Source: Acorus gramineus
Lineage: Eukaryota > Streptophyta > Magnoliopsida > Acorales > Acoraceae
Assembly (NCBI GenBank): GCA_030737835.1
Contig: JAUJYN010000015.1
Location: 1,060,954 to 1,124,953, forward strand
Length of the DNA: 64,000 bases
Direction of reading: 5' to 3'
Shown here piece after piece: positions 1 through 11,344 of this stretch. Positions within the stretch are counted from its first letter, which is position 1. Each line of letters begins with the position of its first letter. The position numbers and the translations under genes were made by a program. The notes under the pieces were generated by a model. It was given only the letters and a program-made list of their open reading frames with translations, did not search any database and was not told the origin of the DNA.

Positions 1-423
1 TACTTATTCAAAAATTGTCCTTCCCTTAAACTCATATACACATGCATATACAAATCCCACCACCATGCCTTTATATATATATATATATATATATATACAT
101 AGTAAAAATAATATACGTACGGAAGCTTATCCCCCTTCTATAAACTACGTACTACACTTACAAATCCCATCGTGATCAATTAAGTTTTCTACTATGCATT
201 CCTTTTTCTTTTATGATTATAAACACACCATAACCTAATATATGCCAAAGCTACTAACACATAAGAATAGTATGCAAAAAAGAATAGAGGCATATCGTGG
301 CTCGTGTGGCCACGGGAGCCTCCGCCTCGGCCTCGTCGGGATCATCCATCCCGTCGTTGTCTCCCTCCTCATCATCCCCCTCCTCCTCAAACACGGCCTC
401 CTCGACCTCCCCCACACCAAGAC
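1..423. other. Left flank: AT-rich DNA then a GC-rich coding-like stretch
   Basis: The first 290 bases are AT-rich with a TA microsatellite and no recognisable gene. From about 290 to 423 the sequence turns GC-rich and, read on the - strand, is rich in Glu, Asp and Ala codons. The same style of sequence resumes right after the solo LTR at 2985, so the LTR was inserted into this older block. I do not recognise the protein family. Confidence 0.4.
71..97. repeat. TA dinucleotide microsatellite
   Basis: An uninterrupted run of TA units of about 27 bases. It is a simple repeat with no evidence of function. Confidence 0.9.
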
Positions 424-2979
424 TGTCACGCCCCAGGGCAGCCGTCCCCGATACGTGGCAAATATATATAATATCAGCAGTCTATACAGGAGATCAATAA
501 AATACTCTAAACAACATCGAAAATGACAACACAGACAATAAGGTAGCTGACATAATATAAAAAAATAGTGGAAGCTTAAACGACTGAGTTTGTAATTCAA
601 GGACACATTACAGACCCGAATACATAATCAACTGTCCTGTGAGAGCCAATATACACAATGACATCCAAATACAAGTATGTGCCCAAGCACGGAATACAAT
701 ACATACAATCAAGAAGGGGATGCTGATGGCCTCTCACTCGCAGAACGTGACGCTGCTCCGCTACTGCTGTGGTGCCTCGGGGAGCTCCTCCTTCAGATCC
801 GACTCAGATATAACTGGAGGAAAAGAATATGCGAGGGGTGAGCCACACGCTCAGTGAATAGCACAACCCATGCATCACAATTCATATTAACCTTAAATGA
901 TTTATAGTCCCTAACACGGGAACAACTACACATTCTAGTGGGTCGTTTCATCGCCAACCCACCTCCCCCCCCCTCACCCTCACCCTTTACTGGGGGTGAC
1001 ATGGGCCTCTTGGGGCATACTAGACCGCTCTCCACCCCTGGTCCACCCGGTAGCCTCTCCCACACTCCGTAGCCTCCACCTGGTATACTCCCACTATCAG
1101 TACTATCCGACGCATCGGAGGTACCTACGGACGGGAGCCCTCTGTCAGGTCAGCCAACGCCGGGGAGTCCCTACATCGGATCCAACCAAAAGGAGAAGAC
1201 AGCCTACTCACACGGATACAATCCTCTTGGATCCGTCGACACCGATTTGTAACGCTAATAATGTCATGAATTCTCAAGAATTCCTCCAGGGCGCATAACT
1301 CAGATGCGGGGAGACATATATTATAACAACAAGGTTATAATATTCTCTAAGGCATGCTTGTAACTATATGCTCACATTTTTATTTAATTAGATTAAACTA
1401 GATGGGAACATGCATAGTTCGGGGCTTGGTGTCTGGGCATGCATAGGCCTCTATACATGATATAAGGGTGCATATCCCTAGCATACAAGTCTAAGGTGGC
1501 ATGGATACAACATATTAATCATGCATAGCATAGTTTTACATTTATTACATGTTAATACACAATTATGGTGCCCCAGGGGAGGGCAATGCACGCCTACGTG
1601 CATCGAACGCCTCCCTACTGGGTTGGATTGTCCCACTCACCGAAACCCGGGTCGTTGCGTGACCGTCCGTCAAGATCTGCAAGACATGGGCATTCAATAT
1701 GGTGAGTAAACTACACAAATACATAAGAAATTTACTAGAAATACCCAACACTCGGACAAGCATGCATACGGACCCGCACGCATGCGAGCACGCACGTACG
1801 CACGCGAGTCCGAGTGCCCCGACACCCTCCCGAACCCTCGGGCAGCCATACGCATGGCCCCCCGCATGCGCACGCACGAATGCGCACGCCCGCACGCACC
1901 CCTGCACCCCTGGCACACTGCCGCGCCCCTGCCCGCGCGCCCAGCCAGCGCGTACCCGCGCGCACTACGCGCCCGCGCAGCACGCCGCGCGTCTGCGAGT
2001 ACGCGCGCGCACTCGCCGGCGCGTTCGTCTGCGCACACCAGAGTCTGCCTGCGCGCGCAGACGCGCGCGCACGCGCGCGGATGACTCTGCACGCGCGCCC
2101 GAGCCCCTTCCACCCCCTCCTCAGCCCTCCCACACCCCCTAACACCCATGCATAGCATGCATAACCATTTACACCCCCTAATCAACATCTAAACAAGCAT
2201 AGGGAGGAGAAGGACTTACCCAAAGAGAGGAGGAACAAGGGAGGGAACTCGGGTGCCCTTCGCACACCAAATCGCCACCACCAAGACCACCACCTCCTCA
2301 GCCACTCTCAGCCCTAAAAATGGCTGAAAACAGGGGTGGGGGAAGCCATGAGAGGGAGGCAAAGAAAAGGGAAAACAAAACAAACAACATGGAAAGGTAG
2401 ATCCAACCCTTACCTTTCTTTTTCCCTTCAATGGCTTTCTTTTCTTCTTCTTCTACTAGCTCTAATGGGGGAAAATAACAAGAGGGAGAGATGGATTTTT
2501 GTGTGTGAGAGAGAGAGAGATGAAGAGAAGAGAAGGGAAGGGAAGGGGACGCCAACTTTAGGGCACACACACACACACACTCACACACTTAGGGTTTTGG
2601 TGTTTGACTTTGAGTCAACCCAACCACACAAACAAACAAAACCATTTGACCAAGTCAATGGTCAAACTTGACTTGGTCAAAGTCCTCTTTGACTTGGTCA
2701 AGTCCCCCTTTGACATTCCCACTCGGTCAAAACCTGGATACGATTCGGAACTGTCAAATTCTGAAACGTTACCGGAATTCGATGAAATTTTTGTGAGTGG
2801 TTTGAAATGGCATCAGGACACATAATGTGCAGTTAGATTTTCAATCGGAGTTCTCAAGCTCATGATGATAGCTAAAAGTCCAAAATTTTAGCGGTTTCGA
2901 TCGAAAAAAGAAAAAGTTGAAAAACTGCCAAAAATGTCCCAAAGATGACCAGAAGGCTAAAAGTGACACATATATAACA
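424..2979 (-). mobile_element. Solo LTR of a long-LTR (gypsy-like) family
   Basis: On the + strand it begins TGTCACGCCC and ends ATATAACA, the same termini as the paired LTRs at 33220 and 39225. It is flanked by a perfect 5-base target duplication AAGAC (419-423 and 2980-2984). No internal domain is attached, so it is a solo LTR, the usual product of recombination between two LTRs. Parts seen: C-rich hexamer repeats near 966-985, a 36-base block at 1641-1676 between splice-like motifs, a GC-rich low-complexity stretch at about 1770-2130, and a donor-like GTAAGT (reverse strand) near 2219. The long apparent reading frames in the GC-rich part occur on both strands and are not genes. The element sense strand is the - strand. 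Confidence 0.9.
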
Positions 2980-2984
2980 AAGAC

Positions 2985-3665
2985 CCCCGGCCTTTGTGGC
3001 CTCAGCCCCTATATCAGTGTCCTCAGCCTCCGCGGCCTCGACCCCGATCTCCTCGCCTCCCTCCATGCCCACCGCACCGGAGGTTAACCCCTCAAAAACA
3101 CCTAAGGCCCTTCTCTCCTCCCTGGCCTCCGTAGCCTCTCTATCTAACATCCCTACGATGGCATCTAAAGATGCCCTCTCACTCTCACTAACCCCTTCGA
3201 CCGCACCCTCGTCGACGCTTCGAACTCCAATCCCATGCTCTTGGCCACCATCGGTCGATCACCGCGCCTCCTCTTGCCCGTATACCCGATCACATTGCCC
3301 GTAGGAACCATAGAAACCCCTGGGACAGCCCCCGAAGGCGTCTCCCCGACAAAACCCGTGCCGGCACCCACCAACGGCGTCCCCACCACACCCATCACCT
3401 CACCCATGACCTCATCCTCCACCCTATCACTCTCTAATGACGAAGGGCTCGGACTACGCTCTCCACAAGCCGCCTGCGGTTGTTTGCCCCTCAAAGCAAT
3501 TACCTTCAACCTCATCATCTTCCTCGGATTGGAAAAAAAAGGTGAACCCAAACTTAGGGTGTCGAAATCAAAGGAGAAAGAAGGATTTAGGAGGAAGAGA
3601 GAATGAAAGAAAATGAAATTTTCGGTTTTGAAATGAAGGAGAAGTAGTGGAGGGGGAGGAACCAT
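2985..3665 (-). other. GC-rich coding-like relic, unknown family
   Basis: On the - strand an open stretch from about 3665 down to 3165 gives a hydrophobic start followed by a Gly/Val/Pro-rich sequence; a second, Glu/Ala/Gly-rich stretch follows from 3150. A TATA-like ATTATAAG-type signal lies just upstream on the same strand (about 3706). I recognise no conserved domain. The setting, between LTR pieces and next to the AGTAGCCGCC module at 3721, suggests the start of an old retroelement transcript, but a host origin cannot be excluded. Confidence 0.3.
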
Positions 3666-4673
3666 TTTGAAACGTATGAAGAGAGAGAGAGGGGCCCCTT
3701 TTTCGATTATAAGGGACCTAGTCGTCCGACAGCTACTCGTGAGTAGCCGCCCCTTACCAGGCGGCGAGTATGGACTAGCCGCCCCCCTCTGACGGCTACA
3801 TTACAGTAGCCACCCCATACTCTTTGCCAAAAACATTCATTTCCAAGTTTTCTAAAAACAAACAGCCATGTATTGGTTTATTTCCAAAGCTTACTTGATC
3901 TAACACAACTTTCTTGAAAGTTTTTACCACATTTCCAATACCATTCAGTTCGAATTTCTTCAGTTCTGGTTCCTTTCCAGAATTTTTATCCTTTAGATGA
4001 TCCAATTCACCAACACAAATACCTTTACTTGCTTTCTGTCTGTGATATCCCCTTGATTCACTGAGCTACCCGAACACGGGTACAGTAGGCACAAGGAAAC
4101 TGACGTTGGGCTGCTCCGTGCACGATGACTAAGAACCTCGTCCGAGGGTTGGATCACTCACTACTTTACTTTTTCCGCCTTCCACCTGGATCATTCTTTT
4201 GGTTAAAAATTCTAGTCAAGACCTAGCCTCTGACAATCTAAATCAACTCCTTGAATAGTACCGGTCATGTTACCTAAACTTCTTGAAGGTTGGGCCGGCC
4301 AAAATAAGGGTCTCTTTCCTTATCATCGATCGAAGTCTTTCTGATCGAAGTCTTTCAGTTTCACACAAAGACTCCGTCCGATGAGGGACAATTGTAGATG
4401 CCCTAATTTTGACTGTCCAAAGAAAAGAAATTTACTTCAAGTAATATTGGAAACAACCACATTTGGACATTCAATAGAAAACTTCCTTAGAAAAACTAAA
4501 CCGGAAACCCTAGTCCACACTTAGAAGGTCTAAAGACCTGGACAGAGGTGGCTACTAGAGAGTAGCCGCCCCTTTAGCCGACTCCAAACCGCCTCTCTGG
4601 ATGGGACATAAAGCAGCATTTAATGCTGATGATTGCGGCAGTTTGTGCCCTTTAGCTGCTCCATCCCTATAAT
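3666..4673. other. Old repeat mosaic with AGTAGCCGCC palindromic modules
   Basis: Two copies of a GC-rich palindromic module (AGTAGCCGCC facing GGCGGCTA-type arms) lie at 3721-3816 and 4548-4594. Similar modules recur at 32645-32702 and 33073-33130. A short - strand open stretch at 3796-4005 has no recognised domain. The remainder shows nothing I can name; it is probably degenerate LTR or leader sequence. Confidence 0.3.
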
Positions 4674-6289
4674 TAATTGTTATGTTATCGTGCATGTAGT
4701 TCATGTACATAACTATGATATAATTCTCCTGTAATATATATGCGCATGTTAAAACTGATTAGGCTATCTGAAATAGGAGTGGGTATGACCCGCTATCGGG
4801 TTGTACCTTATTAGTTAGAGCGCTAGCGATGTAATCGCCCCCTTGCATCCGAGCGATGCACTCGATTGGAATTCAGGAGAATTCATTATCATATCGGTTT
4901 TGTTAAGCCGATGGTTTTGGCATTAAGCTAGGCCTATCCATGTTAGGCGAGTGTATGAACCGCCTGTTGGGTTATGCCTTGGGCTTATCTCTGTGCGAGA
5001 GCAGAGGTGACTCCCTGCGTCTGAGCGACGCATCTCTATGGGAGTTCAAGCATATTTTGATAGCATCGGTATGGGATTACCGAGGATAGTTGATTTTCCA
5101 TAGGGTTTTCATTGCGAATGCGAAGTCTTCCTCCCAATATCGTCATGCACCGAATCCCTAGTGTCGAAGCTGTCCTGTGTAGTGCCACCACTTGTAAGTG
5201 CTACCGATGCGTACTGTTGTACCCATCTGGCTTATGTACCAATCGTGGAAGGCCGATAGGTAGAGGCTACGCGGGAGAGGGCTACCAGACGATATTGCGA
5301 GCGTGGAATCATTCTCCCCCTTCATCGAATCCGCGTTGAAGGTGCCCAATGTTGAAACTGTCCTGACAGAGGGCTTTCACTTGTAGGTACTACCGATGCG
5401 TTTGGCAGATGTACTGATCATGGTAGTATACCAGGTAGAGGCTACTCGGGAGAGGGCTACCGGATGACGAAGGGTGTAGAGCAAAAAGGATTCTCCCAAC
5501 AGTCCCGTGTCACCCTTAGGGCTGTGGTTGAAGGTGAGTTGAAGTCACGTCGTCACGTGACTCATATACCCATCGAGTATACTCTAGGTATGCAGCTCCT
5601 AACGCTTGAGGTATTGAAGTATATCTCTACATCGTAGCGGATGGGCTCATTGTATCTTGTTATCCAGTAACACCATTTGTTATGGTTAACAGTTGTTCCT
5701 CCCCTAGTGTCCCAAAAGCCTCCCTCCGGGAAGTGAGGATGAGAGCAAGGTATGGTTGCGCCGTTGCGTGACCTTGTTATCCTTTGGATTTCTACCCATG
5801 TTTTTCGTTGAAAGGAAATTGCCTTAGTATTGAATTGTTGTGATGGTGTTTGGTTTTCAGCCACTTGTTGAGCTTGTAGCTCACCCCTCGCATATTGTTT
5901 CTTTTACAGGGTCGGTGTTAGGCATAGAGCTGGAGCTTCCCTGTGGCGTGGTCTTGCGTGTGTGGAGCGTTCCGTCTAGCGGGTGCCAAGTGCGAGGCTG
6001 TCAGCAGTCCTAGAGTCATGTATTTGTTAATCGTGCGTGTTGCACTATTTGTACTTTATTTGGACAAGACTTGACTCTCATAGGACAGTGATTGTGTATT
6101 TGAGTCTGCAATAATGTTTTGGTTTACAAACTTAGTGATGTTTTATGCTTCCGCTTTTCAGTGAGCTATCAGTTATCATTGCTTTGTTAGCCTTATAAGT
6201 TTTATTGGCATCATTGTTGACCTCTTGTACTGATTGCTGATATTATATATATTGTCACATCTCGGGAACGGCCACCCTGGGGCATGACA
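4674..6289 (+). mobile_element. Truncated LTR fragment, same family as the LTR at 57673-61360
   Basis: Similarity to the large solo LTR begins abruptly at 4674 (matching about 59770 in that copy) and runs to the terminus GGGGCATGACA at 6289, an LTR end. Shared landmarks include the tandem ACCGATGCGT and GGTAGAGGCTAC blocks, the GAGCTTGTAGCTCACC block near 5870 and the CTCATAGGACAG block near 6078. Roughly the first half of the LTR is missing. It abuts another LTR fragment directly. Fossil. Confidence 0.75.
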
Positions 6290-7955
6290 GTACGCACGAG
6301 CACGTGCGAGCGTGCGCGCGCGGCTGGCAGTGCACGCAGGTGCGCACGCAGGGCAGTGTGCGTGGGCTGTCTGAGGGCTTGGGTAGGTGTTGGGGGGCTT
6401 GGGCATGCATGCGAGCCCGTATGCGTGCATGTCTAAGTCTTTGGCATTTCTAGTTAATTCTAAGTTTTTTTATGTAGTTATATTCACCGTATGAGATGCC
6501 TTTGTCTTGTAAATCTGGGCGAACGGTCACGCAACGACCTGGGTTGCGATGAGTTGGTCAATCCAACCTAGTTGGAAGGCGTTCGATGCACGTATACGTG
6601 CATTGCCCTCCCCTGGGGTACCATAACTGCATATTAAACTTGTTGCATGTATATGTTATTGCCTGTCTTGCTAGGTTGCATCCATGCCATATTAGATATA
6701 GTATGCTAGGACTATGCATCTTTGTATCATGTGTAGGGACCCATACTTGTCTAGGCATCATGTCTCATGCTAGCATAACATTGATTCTTACATGCACCCA
6801 TCTCGCCTAAGAATATTCTTAGCCTACCTAGGAATACATAAGTGTAAGCATGCCTTAGATAGTATTGTAACCTTGTTGCCATATTTATTTAATGCCTCCA
6901 TGATTAATTCCTTGTGTAATTATTATGCATCTTGTATCTTTTATATATGCTTATAATTAAGCCATGAACCTTGCCTAATGAGGTTAGGCAAGTGTATGAC
7001 CCCTTATGGGGTCATACCATGGCATTAGATATGAATCGTATGTCTTCCCCACATCCGAGTTATGCGCCCTGGAGGGAATTCATGAGAATTCGTTACCTTA
7101 TCAATGTCTAATAACCGGTGATGATGGATCCATGAGAATTGTGTCAACGAGTGTCAAGTGTTCTCCCTTTCGTCGGCTCGGTGTTGAAGCTGCCCGGCAT
7201 TGTAGCTGTCCTGCGAGGTGCTCCCAGGTACTACTCATGACGCTTGTTGGTGCGCCCATACAGTAGAGGTAGTGGTCATGGGAGGCTACCAGGTAGAGGC
7301 TACCCGGGAGAGGGCTACCGGATGACGAATGGTGTAGAACAAGCGAACTTCTCTCGATAGTCCTATGTCACCCTGCGAGGGTGAGGGAGAGTGTGTGGTG
7401 GGCTCGGGTTGATACATGACCCACGAGCTTAAGGGGTTACTCCCATCTTGTTTGGTCCTTAAATGCTTGAAATGTTAAATATGAGTTGTGTTTCATGAAT
7501 TGTACCATTCACGGAGCATGTGGCTCACCCCTCGCATTTGTTTCCTCCAATTGGCGTCGAGTCGGATCTGAAGAAGGAGCTCCCGTAGGCGCGGTATCAG
7601 CAGCGGTGCAGCGTCCATGTCTAGGATTTTGTGAGTGAGAGGCCATCAACATCCCCCTTTTCTTGTATGTATTTGTTACTCGTGCTTGTGCAAAATACAT
7701 GTATATTGATGTCTTTTGGTTTATATTGGCTCTCACAGGACAGTTGATTATGTAATCTGGTCTGTAAAGTATTTTTGGATTACAAACTTAGTTGTTTAGC
7801 TTCCGCTATATGCATGTATATATATTGTAACAGCTATCGCTTGATTAATTGCTTTGTTGCCTTGGATGTTGTGTAGAGTTTTTATTGATCTCGTTATAGA
7901 TAACTGATATTATATATTTGCCACGTCTCGAGGACGGCCGCCCTAGGGCGTGACA
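6290..7955 (+). mobile_element. Truncated LTR fragment with TGTCACGCC-type terminus
   Basis: It starts inside the GC-rich low-complexity part of an LTR and ends with GGGCGTGACA at 7955, the reverse complement of the TGTCACGCCC start seen at 424, 33220 and 39225. Landmarks shared with intact LTRs are the GAGAATTC-containing block near 7077, a GAGGGTGAGGG run near 7377, the ACGGAGCATGTGGCTCACC block near 7512 and the CTCACAGGACAG block near 7731. The first third of the LTR is absent. Fossil. Confidence 0.75.
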
Positions 7956-8260
7956 TTGATAATTAAAAAAAAGGTGAAGAATCAGGTTGTGAAGGTTTTG
8001 TGGTCTATGCTGACGGCTCATGTCTGTCGCTGAAGATCAACGAAAACATGCTTTACACTTTTGTCAAAGAACAATTGCAACAGATTTTATCCGTCGCTAA
8101 AGGAATAAAAAGACAGACTATATCGATGGAAACAGCGACGGTCTTAGTCCGTCGCATGACTTTTCACGACACCATCAACGCCAACGGACCTGCGATTACT
8201 ACTATCCATCGCGGAAGGTCTACAGCGACGGACAAAGTTCGTCAGGAAAGTTCCTAGATT
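7956..8260. mobile_element. CACTA-type transposon debris (GCGACGGA repeats)
   Basis: Several copies of the motif GCGACGG or its complement CCGTCGC occur in both orientations (near 8090, 8133, 8148, 8211 and 8225). Such short inverted subterminal repeats are typical of plant En/Spm (CACTA) elements. The CACTA terminus itself was not found, so only an internal or subterminal remnant is present. Confidence 0.5.
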
Positions 8261-9150
8261 TGTTTGATCTTGCACAGCATAAAGATGGTTTGGTGGAGCA
8301 GTTTTGGAGATCAGATATAGAGGGGGCTATTTGGCTGGTTAGTTTGCAATGCATGTTAGCCAAGGAAGAAGAGGAGTTGTTCTCTGCCTTGATCAAAGAA
8401 TTGTAGGAGTTTGTATTGCCTAACTATCCGAATAGAGCTTACTGGCGTTGTCAACCCAGGGTGACGTTTATTGTGATACGCTACTACGAGTGGTGGAGAA
8501 GGAATAAGCGTCCTATGACATCTACGACTCAGAAGTTCAATGAGTGAGATATGAAAATAAAAAATCCCATTAAAAGTGAAGTTTTGACTTATGTTTCAAG
8601 ATAAGCTTCTCACCAAGGTATATCATGCTAGATGAGCTCCTCAGATAGATACCACTTGTCTGATATGTAGAGGGGGATTGGAGAAGAGTCCACCACACGT
8701 TGTTCTTGCATGCTCGGTCGCGAAACAGGTTTCACATTTCAAGGAGTTTGTTCCTCTCTTGACAACCTATGGAGGGCAGGGAAGGATTTGAAGCCTTGAG
8801 GAGATAAAGGGGTGAAAGATAAGGTATCGCAAGTGTTGATTTTGGTGGTTCTTGGGCTTTATGGATTAATCGCAACCACTTCGTCATTAGAGGGACTCCA
8901 GTGTACATGGAGAATATATATCTGGGATATAATTACATATCAGATAAGATATTGGAGTGTTTGTTGTGTTGGTGCGAGATGCATGTCTTTTACTAGGGGT
9001 TGGGTTGATTTTTCTTTTACAATTGACGCAATTAGAGAAGGGAGTAGATACCTCTTCTATTTTCCTTTCTCTGATCGGTGTTTTCATGGGCATCTTTTGT
9101 AACCCTTTCTGTATTTGGGCATTCTCTTTCTTTGAATGAATTTAAGGACG
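8261..9150 (+). pseudogene. Degenerate LINE-like relic (zinc-binding RT tail)
   Basis: Read on the + strand with several stops, the piece at about 8650-8800 carries a Cys-x2-Cys motif followed by His and Cys (CLIC near 8668, then HVVLAC), which resembles the zinc-binding domain downstream of plant LINE reverse transcriptases. About 90 bases later a WALWINRN sequence resembles the segment that usually follows that domain. The stretch 8275-8560 is coding-like but unrecognised. The copy is decayed; the call rests on short motifs only. Confidence 0.35.
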
Positions 9151-11306
9151 GATGTCCATCGACCAGAGGTGGTGATGGCTCAATGATTCAGAATGAGGTC
9201 AATGATAAGAGAATATTTTAATTAATTGTGTAGAAAGATGGTTGACACAATCAAATAAACTGTGACGTTCAAAGAGATGGTCAGGACGATTAGAGAGTTA
9301 GTGGTTGAAACATTAATTTACATTTTTTTTATGGTGCTTCCAGGATTTGATCATTTGATCTCTTTTACAAAAGTAAAATGTACTTATCGACTTAAACAAA
9401 TCTTTTAATTGTGAGATAGCAAAAATAACATTATTTCTTCCTTTTTACTACTTAAAAATCAGTTGTAACTTATATGAGGCAATTATATCTTTAATAATAT
9501 TCATTACAGCTAACCTGGACATAGACAATCTTATCAATGACATAAATCATTTTCTCACATGGTCCTTGTTTTATTTGTCTCTCTTCGCTATAGATTCAAC
9601 TTTAGATCAAGGATTAGATCAAGTTTTGGGAATGGCTTCTGTGCTGGAATTTCCTGCTTTAATCAGAGTATAAAAGAAAATAATTTAATCAAGCACCACA
9701 TGACCGTACATTTCATAATTATATAATTTACCAGGTGATAAGATTTAAAACATTTGACTAAGCATTGTTTATACACTATATATTTAATTTACTTAAGGTA
9801 CCAATCAACGCAGATCACATTTATACACCAAGAAAAAGAAAAAAATCAACGCAGATCACATGGGGACTTGCACGTGATTTTTTTATATATTTTATGGGGA
9901 ATGCCGACAAAACTTTTTTTTTTTTTTTTGTTAGAATGAAGACGTCTAACTCTTTCTATCACCAAAATTTATATCTCACGTGCTTCAGCCATAGGTCATC
10001 AAATAAAATATCAATTGATATTCAATTTCATTTTTATATTATAAAAAACAATCATTAACTATACTGATTCTCCAAAATTATATCAGACCTAAGAGATTAA
10101 ACAACCCCTTAATTTATTTTTTATTATTTTCAAAATGCAAATGATAATAAAGATTCCATAATAGACTGAATTGGCACATATATAGTCTCGTATAAATACA
10201 ACAGACAATGATACACCAACTAAACAAAGGACTGACAATCTTTCCCCATCCAACATGACCCTCCACATAGTTAAACGACAAAAACAAGATGATCGAAGGC
10301 GCACCTTACTATGCATAAACAATTGCCCCACCCTCATGTCGTTTTCTTTAATAATTATCTACTTGTGCATGTATGTGTAACTCCCAATTCTCCTTTTCCC
10401 TTTGTCCGACTGGTTGTTGTCGTTCCTCCTCCAGTTCAATTAGATTTAAATCCAAAGAAAATTATATGTTCACTCCTGTGTGCATCTTTATTTGCTGTTT
10501 CCACTTTTTTTTTATTTTAAATATGTAACCGTCTATTAGAAAACACATTAATATAAGAATTGAATTATATATTAAATATACATTAGTTTATTTTTTAAAA
10601 AAAATAAAAAAACAACAGTAATCATATACATTGTGATAGAACCTATAAAATGAATTAAATGCATATATCATCGATCTTAAAATCACAGTAAAACATTTGG
10701 AAAAATGACATATATAATCAGTCACTTGTGCAGCCCAGTGTGCATCTTCATTTGCTATTCACAGGTTTTTTTTTTTTTTATAAAATATGTATTTATCTAT
10801 TGAAATACATACTATTATATGAATTAAAATATATTGAAATATACTATAATATTTTTTTATAAAATATATAATCGTCTATTGAAACACTTACTATTACATG
10901 AATTGAAATATACTATAATATATTTTATAAAAATAAAAAAATTATAATTATAGACATTGTGTGAGAACCCATGAAACGGTGTGAGTGTATCAGCCCTCCT
11001 AAACAAAAAAAAAAACATTTAGAAAAATGATTTATTCCGTCTTTCATGTAGGACCGTGTGTCACCCTCATTTTATTTATTATATGAATTTAAAATATATA
11101 ATGAGATACACATATATTTAAAAAATAATTTTTTTTTGAACCCTTATAAAGTCTCATACACTCTTATAACATACTAATGAGGCATATATTGTAAAACCAA
11201 TTAAATGTTTCAACGCTCAAACATCTAATATTTTTTACAAATGACTATTCGTGACGGCTTCCTTTGAACAATCTTCTGATCTCCTTTCAAAAATCAAACC
11301 AACAAA

Positions 11307-11308
<2 letters not shown>
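9151..11308. other. AT-rich region upstream of the first MATE gene
   Basis: No gene is visible. It should contain the promoter of the MATE gene starting at 11339, but no single convincing TATA box stands out in such AT-rich DNA. It includes poly-T runs near 9912 and 10762 and a two-copy AT-rich duplication listed separately. Confidence 0.5.
10478..11050. repeat. Two-copy AT-rich tandem duplication upstream of MATE gene 1
   Basis: A unit starting GTGTGCATCTT at 10478 is repeated from 10739. Both units contain an ATTTGCT-type start, a poly-T run, a TATGTA-CGTCTATT-type segment and end with AAAACATTT-GAAAAATGA (10690 and 11011). The copies are diverged. A third partial copy may follow at 11051. 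Confidence 0.55.

Positions 11309-11338
<30 letters not shown>
11309..11338 (+). promoter_or_regulatory. GA-repeat in the 5' leader of MATE gene 1
   Basis: About 15 GA dinucleotides run directly up to the start codon. A shorter GA run (24549-24559) sits at the same place in the second MATE copy, so it predates the duplication. GA repeats in plant leaders can bind GAGA-binding (BPC) proteins; whether this one does is unknown. Confidence 0.6.

Positions 11339-11344
<6 letters not shown>

Noticed and set aside
1694-2188. Overlapping Ala/Arg/Cys-rich open frames on both strands
   Set aside because: GCGC/CGCA simple-sequence in an LTR; no conserved protein pattern.
3796-4005. A 69-codon - strand open frame
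   Set aside because: No domain, no promoter or splice context, and it lies in a repeat mosaic; not enough to call a gene.
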